In this document: positions 29,801-43,000 of the stretch, piece by piece
Layout of the letters: every line of letters starts with the position of its first letter
Position numbering within the stretch: position 1 is the stretch's first letter
Assembly (NCBI GenBank): GCA_022316685.1
Contig: JAKJHU010000085.1
Location: 1,364,001-1,428,000, forward strand
Source: Progne subis subis
Lineage: Eukaryota > Chordata > Aves > Passeriformes > Hirundinidae
DNA length: 64,000 bases
Direction of reading: 5' to 3'
Program-made: the position numbers and the translations under genes
The notes under the pieces: model-generated
Seen by the model: the letters and a program-made list of their open reading frames with translations, nothing else
What the model was told of the DNA's origin: nothing
Databases searched by the model: none

Positions 29801-32800
29801 GCAAAATTCAATGAAAATCAGAGTTTTAAGCCAAAGGTTGGTGAAGGGGGGGAAACACAGAGCTCACACAAATCACAAACCATCCAAAACACAGATGCCA
29901 AGGCCTGAAAGTTGAAGCTCTTGCAGTTAAGCAGGTGACATTTGATTTTAATAAGAGGTAAAAAGCTGAAACAAGAATTTAGCAACTCACAGATGTGTCA
30001 GATGTTGTAATTGCAAAAAGCATTCTTGAACTGTAATCCATTGGGCGAGACTGAAGTAGGTAAATAACCCTGCAAAAACGGGTTTTTAGTGCAGGTACAG
30101 CTACTGAAATACATCAACTGTCATTTAAATGCAAATATGTCAAAAAGAGAGCAAGGATAAGATATTCCAAAGATATGAAAAAGGAGGGGAAAACCTCCAA
30201 AAAGCACTTACAGATGGAAGTTATTGTCAATGGCATTTTGAGGTATAAATAAATATTGGATGATTCAAAAGTGATGTCAGCAGAAAGTAAAAATAAGAAC
30301 AGTGAGCTCTGAATCACACACTCACTGTTAGGCTTCTGCAAAAAGCCATTTTTAACTGGCAAGTAAAAAATAATTCACCATCTTACAGGTAAGACAGCAC
30401 ACACACCTTCGGAGTTCTTCATCCTCCTGCACGTCTCCAAAGATTTCTTGGGTTTTCTTTAAAAAGAAATGAAAGTTTAGATGAGTTTTCCACACTGTTT
30501 GGATAAATAGCTGGGTCACATCCCTGCTTAAAGCAGTGTTTGATGAGGCTGGTGTATATTTACAACTGCTTTACTCCTTCAGGCTGGCTGCACTAAAGGA
30601 AAAGCATTTCAAACCCTTCTCACCACAGACACTGGTGTGCTGTTTTAGGAAGGCATTGAAATTTGAAACAGATTCATGAGTGCCACAGGCAATTTGTACA
30701 GAATAACTGCAGGATTTTTGAACAAATGGAGAAAAAAAAAGCTCATATTTTATGTAAATGGTCATTTTCCTTCAAGCCTCAAAGTGATGACTTACTCCTG
30801 GGGGTGGTGTGCTTGGACACAGCCATTTGGCCAGCAGTTTGTCACAAATTTTGTTCATATCCAAGTTGTTAATCTCAGCAATTTCCTTGGCTGCCACATG
30901 GATATCTGCAGGAAAATGCAGACAGTGTTATTCTTCCAAACCAGCATTACCTTGCTTGGGTTTGGGTTTTTTTTGGTTTTTTTTGGTTTTTTTTTAAAGA
31001 GTTTCTCTTTGCTCCTTTGAGCCTGGATGACAGGAAGCTCACCTGGATAATCTCTGCCAGCTGGATTTTGGAATCTCTGGTCTATGCTGTGGTGTTCATA
31101 CAGCAGAAACAATCAGATTTGCTGGCTTCCCAATGCACTTCAGATGCTCCCCAGTGTTCAAGTTATTTGTTATCAGGACGTTTTCTGTCGCTGCTCTCTT
31201 ATACTGCAAGTGTAAGTTCCTCTGGAGGACTTCTGCTTTCTCATGTGACTCATCCTTTAGCAAAACACCGCAGTTTTACATTAAAAAAGCCTCTTTTACT
31301 CAAAAGCACAAGAAAAATCATCTTTTTACAGACTGGACAGCAGGATCTGCTCTTCAGAGGTGTCCCCACAGGTATTTTTTCTGCAGACAGAGAGGATTAA
31401 CCACATTGCTCTAGCTAGGAAAGGTTTTTTGAAAAAAATTGCGAAGCTACGTTGTGAAAGAGCCAAATAAAACGTGTACAAGTAGGTAAAATTAAGACAA
31501 TTTGAGGTAATACGTAGAGGAAAAAACAAGATTAATATTAAAACTAGGGGCTGCTCAAATTTCAGTTTAATTTTGGTCTCATTCTCTCTGGTCATGTGAT
31601 CAAGTACAGAGAACTATTTAGGGTTCTTTGTGCCTCAACAACTCCACAGGAAGTTTGAGATTTATAATCAAAGCTGAGATTCTTGTTCACCTTTCCCTGT
31701 GAAAGAAAAACCAGGTAAAAACAAGCCTGAGAATCAAGTCAAGGCAAGGTTTTCTTTATATATAAACCCTGCAAACAGCTAAAGAATCTTGGAACTGTAA
31801 GCAAAAATTAATAATGCTATTGATCAAAGCAGGAACAGATTCCACCTCATTCTCCTGCAGCAAGAAAAATGCACACAAGGGGAGAAAGACCAAATTATTC
31901 TTCCCTAAAACTGCTCATTTTTTGTCCCAGCTCCAAGAGCACCAAGGCTGATTTTTGCAGAATGTTTCCGGACAGAGGGGATTCTTCTGGGAGTCACTTC
32001 CCCAAAAATATTTCCCACATCAGGGCTGGTTGTGGTACAGTTTACACACCACTGCCTAAAACACCAGAAATTAAAATACAAACAAAAGTATTTTGTGGGT
32101 TTTTTTGTAAGAATTTCACAACAGTCTGGCAAGGAGTTTTCGTTACCTCAGCTGTAGTACTTTTCAGCCACTTCTCAGCCAGATAGAGACAGAATTTCAG
32201 TGCCTGGACATGGTCAGGACCTTTTTAATGATTAAAAAAAAAAAGAAGAGAAAGAATAAATTAAGTTTTCATTAATCCTTCCTACACTATATACTAATAT
32301 CAATTTTATTTTGATGACTTAAAAAAAAAAATTAGAAGCTATTTAAAATATCAGGAAAACTTTTGTGCCTAAAGAGCAAAAAAATATTATTTCCTTGGAT
32401 TCAAATAGCAGAGAAAGTGATTAAATTGGGCTGAAATATTGGCTCTTGGGGGAAAACTTGTCTGAAGATGATGTGAACATGAAGAAACTTTTGGGAGGAC
32501 AGCAGGGCCAGGTTGGATGGGGCTTGGAGCAATGTGGTCTAGTGGAAGGTGTCCAGGTTTGGGCTGGAAGGGATCTTAAAGGCTTTCTATGATTCTACAA
32601 AAAGAAGGGAAAAAAAGGATTTGATGGTGATGCTGTGATATCAAATGGATGTTTTTTCTAACTTGCTGTTCCAAACTGAATGCAGGAGAAAATTAATTTT
32701 CACCCTCCAGCTTTGCTGGGTGTTATTCAGGATCAGTGAACAAATGTTTGCTTGACCCAAGTCTGTTCTCCCCCCATTCCTTCCCCATCCCATTTACAAC

Positions 32801-34060
32801 TCACCTGTGGGGAATTCCTGGGCAATCTTGTGAGCCATGGCCACAGCCCACTCTGGATTGACTATGGACAGCAAATAGGACTGGAGGGCCTGCACAGTTT
32901 TGATGGTTTCCCTGTTAACAATGGAGGCGCAGCCACTGCTTCTCATTTCGAATATTTTTGGTTTGAGTTTTTTTTCAAAGACGTGTCGAACTGCAGACAT
33001 GTGGAAGGTGTCCAAGGAAACCTGGAAAGAAATGTTTAAAGTAGATGGAGAGCTGTCAGAGCTTCTACAGTGAGGCCAACATCATGCAAAAGAAAGAGGG
33101 AAACTTCTTTTTTTGGGGTGCAGGGGAATAACATTTAAATCAATCCCTTTGAGCTGTCACTTTACCTTCATTAGTTTGGAAATCAGCAGAAGGGTTGGGA
33201 AGGTTTCCTCACTGAGCTCTGCAGCTGAAAAGGAAAAGTTGCCTGTGAGAGTCTCACAATCCACTGGCAGCTTCCTCTGTGAAATTAAGAACTTTCAGTT
33301 TATTGGTGGATGGAGATCTCCATTGGGAGAGAAAGGATCTGATCCTAATGATCCCCACTGGGCTGGGAAGTGGGATGCGTGGATAGATTTTAGAGGTCCT
33401 AGGAAAGAATTTGAGGACAAAGCCTGCACTGCATTTATCATTTTAGCTCCTCTGGGCAGCAATTTGGAAGCTCAAGAAGCGCTTTCAGAAGTAGTTGGGA
33501 TGACAACTGCATTAATGAAGAATTGCAGTTAAAGTACAACATAACCTGTGGCACTCTGAATTTCAGGGACAGCAGAGAAAAGGGAATTTGAGATCCTGAT
33601 CTTACATATAATGTTCCAGAAACACAGGGCAGTTCTGAAGAAGAGCAGGTGAAAGGGCAGCCTGGTGTGAGCAGCTGGAGACAGGGGAATCATCTGCTCC
33701 AGAACATATTGGTGCTCCAGGTCCACTGGTGGAGAAATCCTTGTGTAAGATTGCAGATGTTTGAGGAGGCTCAAAGCCTAGGGGGGAAAAAAAAATAAAT
33801 AAAAGGAATAAGAAAAGATAAATGGCTGAGAAATTACCAGAAATCACTTTTTTAAGGCTGTTTTCTGAGGGAAAGATGCATAGATGGAACTAACTAATTT
33901 CATTTCAATAGCTCCATCAATAAACAGAGGAACTGAGGTGCCATTAGCAAGGTCACACATCTGGACACACCTGGCTCAGTTGGATGCTGGTGTTCTTCTC
34001 ATCAGCACTTTGGATCACTCTCAGGACAATTTCCAGAGTTTCATAGTCATAAGGATCCAG
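23880..34060 (-). CDS. KNTC1: KNTC1 block D: coding exons 44-63, Rod_C region
   Basis: Exons: 33971-34060, 33606-33777, 33166-33224, 32805-33021, 32147-32220, 31043-31254, 30796-30905, 30407-30456, 29991-30069, 29356-29474, 29092-29227, 28722-28817, 28042-28098, 27671-27725, 27528-27591, 26869-26998, 25896-25985, 25218-25363, 24355-24445 and 23880-23918. They encode residues 1529-2222. Landmarks are LQSYTRISPPVDLEHQYVLE, AKHVFEKKLKPK-like RHVFEKKLKPK, SPKEGMIKGLWKNHSHE and QLWNGLLQKLLGFN. The exon at 31043-31254 is 212 nt where 211 is needed; the shift falls after residue 1781. The last exon (SVHNLSTFFQLF, stop) is short, differs from the human end and is the least certain. Confidence 0.9.
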
Positions 34061-37000
34061 CTGTTCAAAATAATCATCTGTTTTATAAGAGCTTACATCA
34101 TTTGTCATATAAAAAATACAAGTGTGTTGATTCTTTTTCCCAATTTTAATATCAATTACTGTTTCTTTGGTCTTATGTCGATAAAAGTATCATGACATAA
34201 TTCTCTAAAACACTTTTTAAAATCCTAAAAAAAAAAGCATCAGGATTTTGCAGAAAGACCAAACAATAAGTGCTGAAAACAAAATAAAACAAATACCCAA
34301 AACAAAAAAAACCCCTCACTCCATAAAAACCCCAACCAAACAAAAACATCCCCAACCTATCGTTTTTAGCCCCCACCTATTTTTAATGTAGAACTTTTCC
34401 AGTGTATTTTTGTTTGACTTTTTTTTTTTTTTTTGGCTCGTCAGTTTTTAGGAGAAGTGGGGATGAAAGATTCCAGCCTCTCTTTTAAGAAAATGAGATG
34501 TGTGGCTGTAACTTCTTCTGTAGAGAAGCAGAAAACTGAAACTTAACATTTACAAGCTTTAAGAAAACTTGGAAAAAACCACAACCTTTTCGGTTTCTCT
34601 GGAATTATTAATCTGTCATTCAAGTGCCACACAGCAATCATTAGATGTAGATTCCAGGGATGTGGCTGTGTTGGGTTTTTTTTTTTCTGTTTGGTCTTTA
34701 TTTAATTTTTTTTTTTTTTTTTACCTTGCACAATATTCCACTGAGGCTCATGACCAGGTCTTTGGTGCTGCTCAGCAGAGGAATTATTTTTAGTGCTTTA
34801 GCCAGTAATGTGGAATGAGGCTGCCTCTCACTGCTTTCTGCAGAGTCATCCTCAACATCATTTGTGTTTGAATTCTGGAGCAGAAGGGTTTCGATGCAAA
34901 GCTGCAGTGCAGCATCAGCTGTCCAGCATGAAAGTGCTAGGAAAGAACAGAATGTGATTTTCTGTGAGATTTAGTGTCATCAAAGAGTTTCTTTCTTTAT
35001 GAATAAATTAATGCAAGGGCAGGATCTGTTTTGAATTATTTTTTTTTTTTAAAAGAACAGTTTGCGTTTTATATTATTTGAGATTTATTTAAAGCAAAAT
35101 AGATTTCAGTGGCCGTGGCTGTTTTTATAGCAATAGATTTAATGGAATCAGTACCTGCAGTAATTCAAGATGAGATCTGTGTCTACTTCTGGGTTTTGCA
35201 CCAGCACTCTTATGAGTTCTTTCTTCCTTACTGGTGGCTGTCTAAACACAGTCTCAAAAGAAATCTGCAGATAAAAACACATTCATCTTCTCAAGAGAGT
35301 CTTTTAGACAATATCAAGGCTAATTCCTTTGACTTCTTTTAGTTTCAACCCAGACACTTTCAGAGCAGGAAAAAGCAGTGGATTTGCTGATTATCCACTG
35401 TGCCAAATAATACCAAAGAACTTAAATTTTGCAGCCTCCTCAATTGTTGCATTTCCAATTCTGACGTTCATTTATGCAGCCAAGCAGAAAGAAAAATCAA
35501 AAACAAACCTCCAACTTTGCTTACATCTGAATGGGAAATCTGTCTAAAAACTCAGACACATCTCAGATTATATTGGCATTATTAACTGATTAGTTAATAA
35601 AACCCTAAAATAAGTAAAGAAATAAAAACTTACACCAAATTTAGCAAGCTGGATGCCCCATTCTGCATCAATAACCAATTCCTGGAATTTTCTCTTTTCT
35701 TCTGCTTCACCATATTGGCCAGCAAGCTCTGCTCCCACCAGAGCTACTGCCTAGAAGGAAGGAGAAGGGAAGTGAATACAAATCTAACAAATAATCTGAA
35801 AATTGGGAATCCTGAGGTCTAAATCCTTAGAGGAACTTCAAACAATTCAAATGATCACACAGCTGTGTAAAATGAAAACAAACCTCAGAGGTGTCAGGAC
35901 TACTTCACCTCCTGGAGCTGGCAGTTCAAAGCTGCTTTAAAATTTACTTTCTCTAAAATGTTTTCCTAGCATTGTAGAAAGCAACGCAAAAGGTACTTTT
36001 TAGGCATTTTCTCAGAATTTACATTACTCTCCCTCCTCATTTCTTTACTTCCCATCTCCCTTTATATTTTGATAGATGTATTCACTCATTCCATTTGTGA
36101 GAACTGCTGCCAGAGAACAACTTATCCAAAATATAATGTAGCTCTAAATCATGATGGGACCCGGAATAAATTATTTCAAGCTTTGGAATAAGTCATGGTG
36201 AGGTTGAAAATCACATTAATACTGACAGCAACTTCCCACTGTGGTACAGAGGCAGCTCCTCTCCTCAGGTCCCTAAATGAAGAATCTCTTCTAAAATTCT
36301 GTTTGCTAAAGAAACTCAAGGCCTCAGGAATTTACCAAAACTTTTCTGTAATTCTGCCAGGAATTGTTTATGATCTCCCACAGCTTATTGAACATCTCTT
36401 GCTTGGGCAAAACAGTGCAATAGCCCAGGGCCAGGTTCTGATCAATGACACGAGAGTTGAACACCTGTGGTTTGGGAGGAAAAAAAAAAGATCAACTTTA
36501 GGAATTTATTGAATTTCTTCAATAGGTCTCTTTGTATCAAGTGCAACTCAGGAAAAACACTCCGTAAGTCAGACATGTATTGGGTCTTTAAGGTAGGGAG
36601 GAAAAAGAACACAAATGCATTTCAGGATTTAAAATCTGAATATCCTGAAGGCAGGCTGAAAGTGATTTCCCTTAGTCTAAGCTGCCTTAGGAGATGATAA
36701 ATTGCAGGCTTTGCCCAGAGCTTTTTTAAAACTCCCCCCACCTAGGAAAACTACCAATGTAAAACAAATGCAGGATTTCAAAGGAGACAGAGAATACCTA
36801 CAGATCCTAAAGGCCATTACATTTGGGACCCCCAAAGGTGAGGATCCCACAGCCCAGAACCTTCCAAGCAGAGCAAATTGAGCAGGAACAAAGAGCCCAC
36901 AAGGGGCTTAAAGACTCTTGGAAAGGGCTGCCCAGGGAGATGGTTGAGACACCACTGCTAAAGGTGTTTAAAGATGTGGAGCTCAGGACATGCTTTAGTG

Positions 37001-40000
37001 GTGAACTTGGCTTTAGTTTAAGGGTTTGCTCCATGACCTCGAGGGTCTTTTCCAATTGTCTGAAACAATTCCATGTGGCTGCCAGGTAGAGCAGAAGAAA
37101 GTGGTTCCCTCACCCTTTGCAGGGGTTTCTTACCTTGTGCAGTAAGTTCAGGACAGAGGTCCTGATGACTGAACTGCTCCTCTCTTTCATAGCTGTCAGG
37201 AAGCTTATGGTTTCTGTGAGTAGCAGATTGCTGTCACATGGCTGTTGTGAAGAAAACAGCACCTAATTAAAAATAAAGTCTACATCTTCAATTTCTTGTC
37301 GCTTACAGCATAGTAGGAGGTGCTATAGTAATTGCATTTTCAGATTTATTTAAGGCCTTAGAAGGATTTCTCCTAGTTGGGAAAAGGATTTCTGTTTTCC
37401 AAGTTCTTTTGAATTGAGAAATGTTTCTTGAATATTCTATTTGTGAATTTTCCCATACTAAACAATGGTAAAACAACATGAAAGACTAGAGTAAACCATT
37501 ATTAACACTCATTCTAGTCTCTGCAGGAAGGCCAGGAATAAAAGCTCAGTCCTGAACACACTTTGCAGAGAAAGAACCATGAAAAACAGAGAAAGAAACC
37601 ACCAGCTCCTTTCACAAACTGATCAACATCTGATGGAGTGGTGCTAACAAAAAGCCGTGGCCAGAACCTTTCCACTGCCTCCCAAATCCTTAGAGAAGCA
37701 CTTTGCTAAAAGTCACCTTTTCACTCGGGGCCAGATCCGTGGTGTTTGAAATGCCGTGCAGGAGGCAGGAGCCGAAGGCGCAGACCGTGAGCTGCAGGGC
37801 CAGCTGGAACTGGCTGCAATCCAGCAGGTTCTGCACTGCTGCAGAGAAGGGACACCCAACGGGCAGCAGGAAGTTGTGTCCTGTGAAATGTTTCAAAAAC
37901 AACCCCAGAAAGTAATTGTGAAGCGTTTTGTTCTTGGAGTTAATATCAGAGCAGCTTCTCTTTTTCTTCATTGAGGTTGTGACTCAGGATTTGCCTTAGC
38001 TCCCTTTAAAACCTAAAATTCTCGGGGCTTTTAATTTAATCCAGATCCTCATTTTAGTCCAAAACGGACAAGTTTTTGACCAGAAGTTGTCTTCTTGGAC
38101 AGGACTTGATGATCTTCACTCACAGTGGTAGAAGTTCTGTCCTGAAGGACAGGTCTTGAGATACTCAAAAACCCCATGGTGCAATAAGGGGAGTTACCAC
38201 TCAGACTGGTGATTTCTGTGCTGAACCACACCAACCCCTAAAACCTGGCTTTAAGTGGAACACTTAGGCACCTGTGAAAGCCCCCTCTGAGTCAGTTATG
38301 CTTGTGCAGGGTGAATTTAAACCTCATGTTTGGGTCTGTTTAGACTTTCACTGTGCTGGATCTGCCCTCACGCCCCTGGAGCCGGGTGATTTTTAAGGTC
38401 CTTTCCCACCCAAGCAGTGTGTGATACCTTCCGTGAACGTTCTGTGTGCCAGGCTCTGAGACTCCAGGGGGTACAGCTTGTCCTCTGAAAGACAGAAAAC
38501 GCTCAGCAGCAGTGTGCCAGGAACTCAGCAACACCAGCAAGTCTGGGAGAACCCTAAAAATACCCCAGGACATAAAGTAGAGACACGTGAACCCCCAAGA
38601 GCCATTTGCTGCCATTTGTATCTGTGCCTGCTCAGAATTTATTTTCTAGGAGGGAATATCTCTCAGACTCACAAAGGAATCCAACAATTTTCAGCATCTG
38701 TGTGTAAATGCCTTGGATGAGACAGGCAACATTAAACTCTTCATGTGTGAAAATAAGAACCAAACCCAAAGTCATCCTTTCCATCCTATACCCCCTGATG
38801 GGTATTTCTACTGTGAGTTTGTCTGACTGAAATTTCTGAGGTGATAATTCCCACATACAAGCTGAATTATTTATATTTCTAGACAAAAACCAACAAGAAA
38901 CACAGATTTTATATTGTCTCAACGTTGAGGAGAGCGAGCTTACCACAAACAGGCAGAACAGCAGAAGTGAGCTCATATGCAACTAGAAGAGATGTCTGAG
39001 GATCAAGGACTATCCCATCTTCTTTAAAGAAATCACCATAGGTCCACTCCTCATAAGGGTCTTTATCTCCTCCAGAAGGTGTTGTCTAAGTGAGAACATT
39101 GTCAAAAGTACCCCCAATAAAAGGCAGAGTTGATGACTCTAGCCACTAACAGGTTTCTGGTTTGGAATACAGGAATAGAACATGATTTTCTGTTTGAAAG
39201 CAGTAATTCTGTTAAATAGCCAGTGGCAATAAATCCATTTCCTACCTAGAGCGGCCACAATTGTCTTTCGTGCTGCAGTTGTTTAGGTGTAAAGCCAAAA
39301 TGAACTCTTATTCAATTTGATGGAGGCTTGCATAAATATTCTTGGCCAAATATTATAAGCAAACATTTTGCAAATGGACCATTTTCTAGAAAAATAACAT
39401 TTTGTGGATAAACAAGCCCAGCCACTCTGCTCCAGCTGGAAGAGCCCATTCATTTCAAGTAGCCTAAAGCACTGCTTGACCTAAACAGAAAACAAAGCTG
39501 CTATTCAAAAACTTGATGATCTTAAAGTTTTACAGATCTCTTGGGCAAGCTTTCACATAATACATTCATTTAAAAACCAAACCCTCCCTGCCTCTCTGCC
39601 ATCCCAGTCCTGGCAGAAGCTGTTTGATAAAATCACTATTTTCAGCAGGATTTATTGTAAGTGGAGAATGCTCCTTGTGCTTGTCCCACAGCTGCCCTGC
39701 TTTTAGGACTCAAATCAGTTTACTCTTTAAGCTGGAGAACACAAATTCTAGGAAATTTTTATTTGTGGATTTTCTTTTTGTTGTTGGCTTTTGGATTAAA
39801 GAGTGCTGGAGAAATGAGAGGGTAAAGAACACATACAGTGAACAGCACAGAAAATACCTCTGCAGTAAACTCATAGTTGTCCATTTGGCACTGTCCATGA
39901 ATTTCCTTGGCAAGTGAAGTATATTTACACAGTTCCAGACAATCCAACACTAAATCTGTAAAAAATAGAGATCATTAACAGGAATGGAAGGTTCATCCGT

Positions 40001-43000
40001 CCAATTAAAAGGAAACAATATTGCAGCACCTATTTTCATCGGCGCAGATCTAGAAATTCACTTGGTTTTCAGGTTTATTGAACACTGCTAGGACAGCTGG
40101 GCTCCCAACACCAACACAAGTGAAAACAGGAGTTACCTGGGCTGCACAGTGTGGCTGCTTGGCCAGCCAGCTGATGGATCACTGCTGGAAGATCCATCCC
40201 ATGGGGAGTGATCATTGGAACATCAGCTCCCAGCATGTGGCAAAGCCTCTGACACACTGCAAACAGCAGCTTCCCTGTGTTTTCATGCCAGCTATTTTCA
40301 TAGAACTCCCTATTAAGAAAGAAAAGGATGTTAAAAATAAAAGAAAAGCCCCGTAGTTCCTAGTGCTTTTACTTAATTCTGTCCTAACCATTTAACTAAA
40401 ACAAAACCCCCTTTCCTTTGCTCGACATAATTCAAAAAATGGCAGAAATAGTTCAGAAAAGCCCGTTAAAAGTGATGATCTTGAAAAGCTCTGCAGTTTT
40501 ACCTGCATATATTGACAGCCACTTCCACTTTGCCATCATCCAGGGCTCTCAAGGCCAGTTTTTCTCCCAGCTCATGCTCTGAGACTTGCAGGAGCAAAGC
40601 CAGCCTGTACAACCTGGATTCAGTGGGAGGGGTTTTGGGCTTGCCACCTTCTGAATTACAATTCACTGTTTGCACATTTCTAGACTTGGATGCAGATCTG
40701 ACACGTTCATAAGAGCTGATGTGATCCTCAAGAAGTGCAGATATCAGTGAAGGGCTCCTGTATTCTTCATCTGAGAGAAATATATCAAAATACTCCTGCA
40801 ACAAGAAATTATATATTTGCATCCATGTAACTTCCTTCAACTTGCTTTTGTTTTTTTCATCTGCTGCCCTGAGATCTTAAAAAATTCTTAGAGCACTCCA
40901 TTATGAACTCTTTGAAGTATTAGCAATTGAGGTTTTAGTGAGAGTACCTAATTTTTGGTTTAAATAGACAACTGAGTTCTAATTGGGTTCTTCCCCAGAC
41001 TAGATTAAATTGCTAAATTAGCCTTAGAATCAATTTGAAGTCAATAATAAAAACCTTTGCACACACATTGTAAATACAATTAATTTTTAATATGATCCAT
41101 GCAATAAGAACAATTGGAGTAACTACAGTAAATCCAAAAGGATTTAAAACAATAAAAATATCCACCTGCAGGGTAGCAAGGGTTTCAAACATCTTTAGGT
41201 TTTCCTCACATTCATATTTCTTCACGGGATTGTCTGTTGGAGGGGAGAAACAATTACATTTTGATCCCATTTACCCAAGGAAGATAAAAGATGTTGAAGA
41301 TGTAGCTTTACCTTTTTGAATGCTGCATTGGAATTTGAGAACTTCCACCAGCGTCTTAGTCATGAACATTTGTGGGTTTTGCTGCAGGCAAGGAAGAGGT
41401 TTGCATTTTTTTTGGTTAAAATGTTGCCAGAACAGACTTGGGCTTCAGCTCTTAAAGTACAATGCAATGCTCCACAAACCTCTTAAGCACCAATTACCAA
41501 ATGTAAGGTACAAGCAGTAGAAAAAGCAAAGGAGCAGAAAGTTATTTTACATATGAATCCTTTATAGAAACAGTAAATATTTTACAGGTCTAATATGTGT
41601 GCCACCACAGTCTGTCAGCTCTCACAGGAAAGATCCAGACCTGTCCCTTTTCAGAACAGCTTGTGTGCACACTTGGTGCTGTGAAAAGCCTTGGTACCTC
41701 TTCAGGATCATCTGCTTTGTTCTGTAACACCAGTCTTCCCCACAGGGTCAATCTCTCTGCAACTTCCTCAGCCTTAGCAAGAGGCAGAGATTTTAACAAA
41801 GTCAGAGATTCCTCTCCCTGAAGGGAGAAAAAGAAACAAACAAAATTAGTACAGAAACAATAAAAAGGAAAGGGCATTTGCTTTTGGAAAAGCTGAGTTA
41901 TGTGTACATTCTGGATCTGCTGCAACGGCCATGAGGGTAAGCAAAACCAATACATGAAAATGTGTAGAGACTTCAAACTCATCTGGTGTATTGCAGGTCG
42001 TAACTTCCACCCTAATTCTGCCACAAAAGGATAAAACTCTGACAAAGAACTCATTTTCAATGTGAAACATAGGCAGCTAGGTGTCAATTTAATAATTTGA
42101 ATTAAAAATACATATGCAAACTGCTTTTAAGGAGACTTAAAGCAATTATTAAGCAATACAACTGTTTTGTCAAGAGGCCTCAGGGTGTGTAAATTCAGGA
42201 TCAACTGCCATGAATTATTTCCCTACCCTTTCTTTGTCAATCAGGTCCATCATCCTCAGGAAATAGACTTCCCCAGTGGGCAGCATGTAGGCTTCCACAA
42301 TTTTCAAGGCATCCTCCAAGCAAGTAGGGGTATCTTGTTTGAGAATGTATCTCACAAGCCTCTGTAAGAAGAAAACAGAAATGGATTTCAGTTTGGTGAT
42401 GTGCAGGGTAAAAGGAATTAGTTTGTACTTTTCCAATGGAATTGTTTGGTTTTTATCAAGGAAGTGACCTGGAAGCTTCAAACTAAGAGAAAAGCTGACT
42501 GAAGGGTAACTTGGGGACTGAATTAGCCTGGGAACTCTGAAATTTATCTGGTTCCTCAGGATATTGGGGAACTTCTCCAGAAATATTCATGTCTTCTCCT
42601 AATGAAGGGGAGGTGTTAAAAACACCCAACCCAAACGGTTTAAAAAAAAAAAAATCACAAATTACTGTTCATTGTGACCTTTGGAGAAATCTCAAGTCTT
42701 GGTGTAACTCACCATTATCATCTGCTTGTCCTTTAAAAGATTGGTATCCCTTATCCCATAGGCTCTCAAAAGCTTCTTCATCTCCATCAGCCGGTAACTT
42801 TCCTGCAGTAACTTCACTCTGGGGACAAATTCAACCATCATTAATTCCTTTATTACCCCCAGTTACAGGCTTTCATCATCAAATCAGACACACAGTTATT
42901 TCCCAGGCAAGGGTAGCCTGTGGATGCTGCTTACTTGACGTGATGCATTTCCAGGTGCTGCTTGACCAGCTGCTCCACTGCTGCACACCACGGCACCACA

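Noticed and set aside
31560..31695. Minus-strand segment looking like a KNTC1 exon (NLSFDYKSQTSCG-like)
   Set aside because: Weak chance similarity; the true exon at 31043-31254 matches the same ROD region far better (LHLQYKRAATENVLITNNL).
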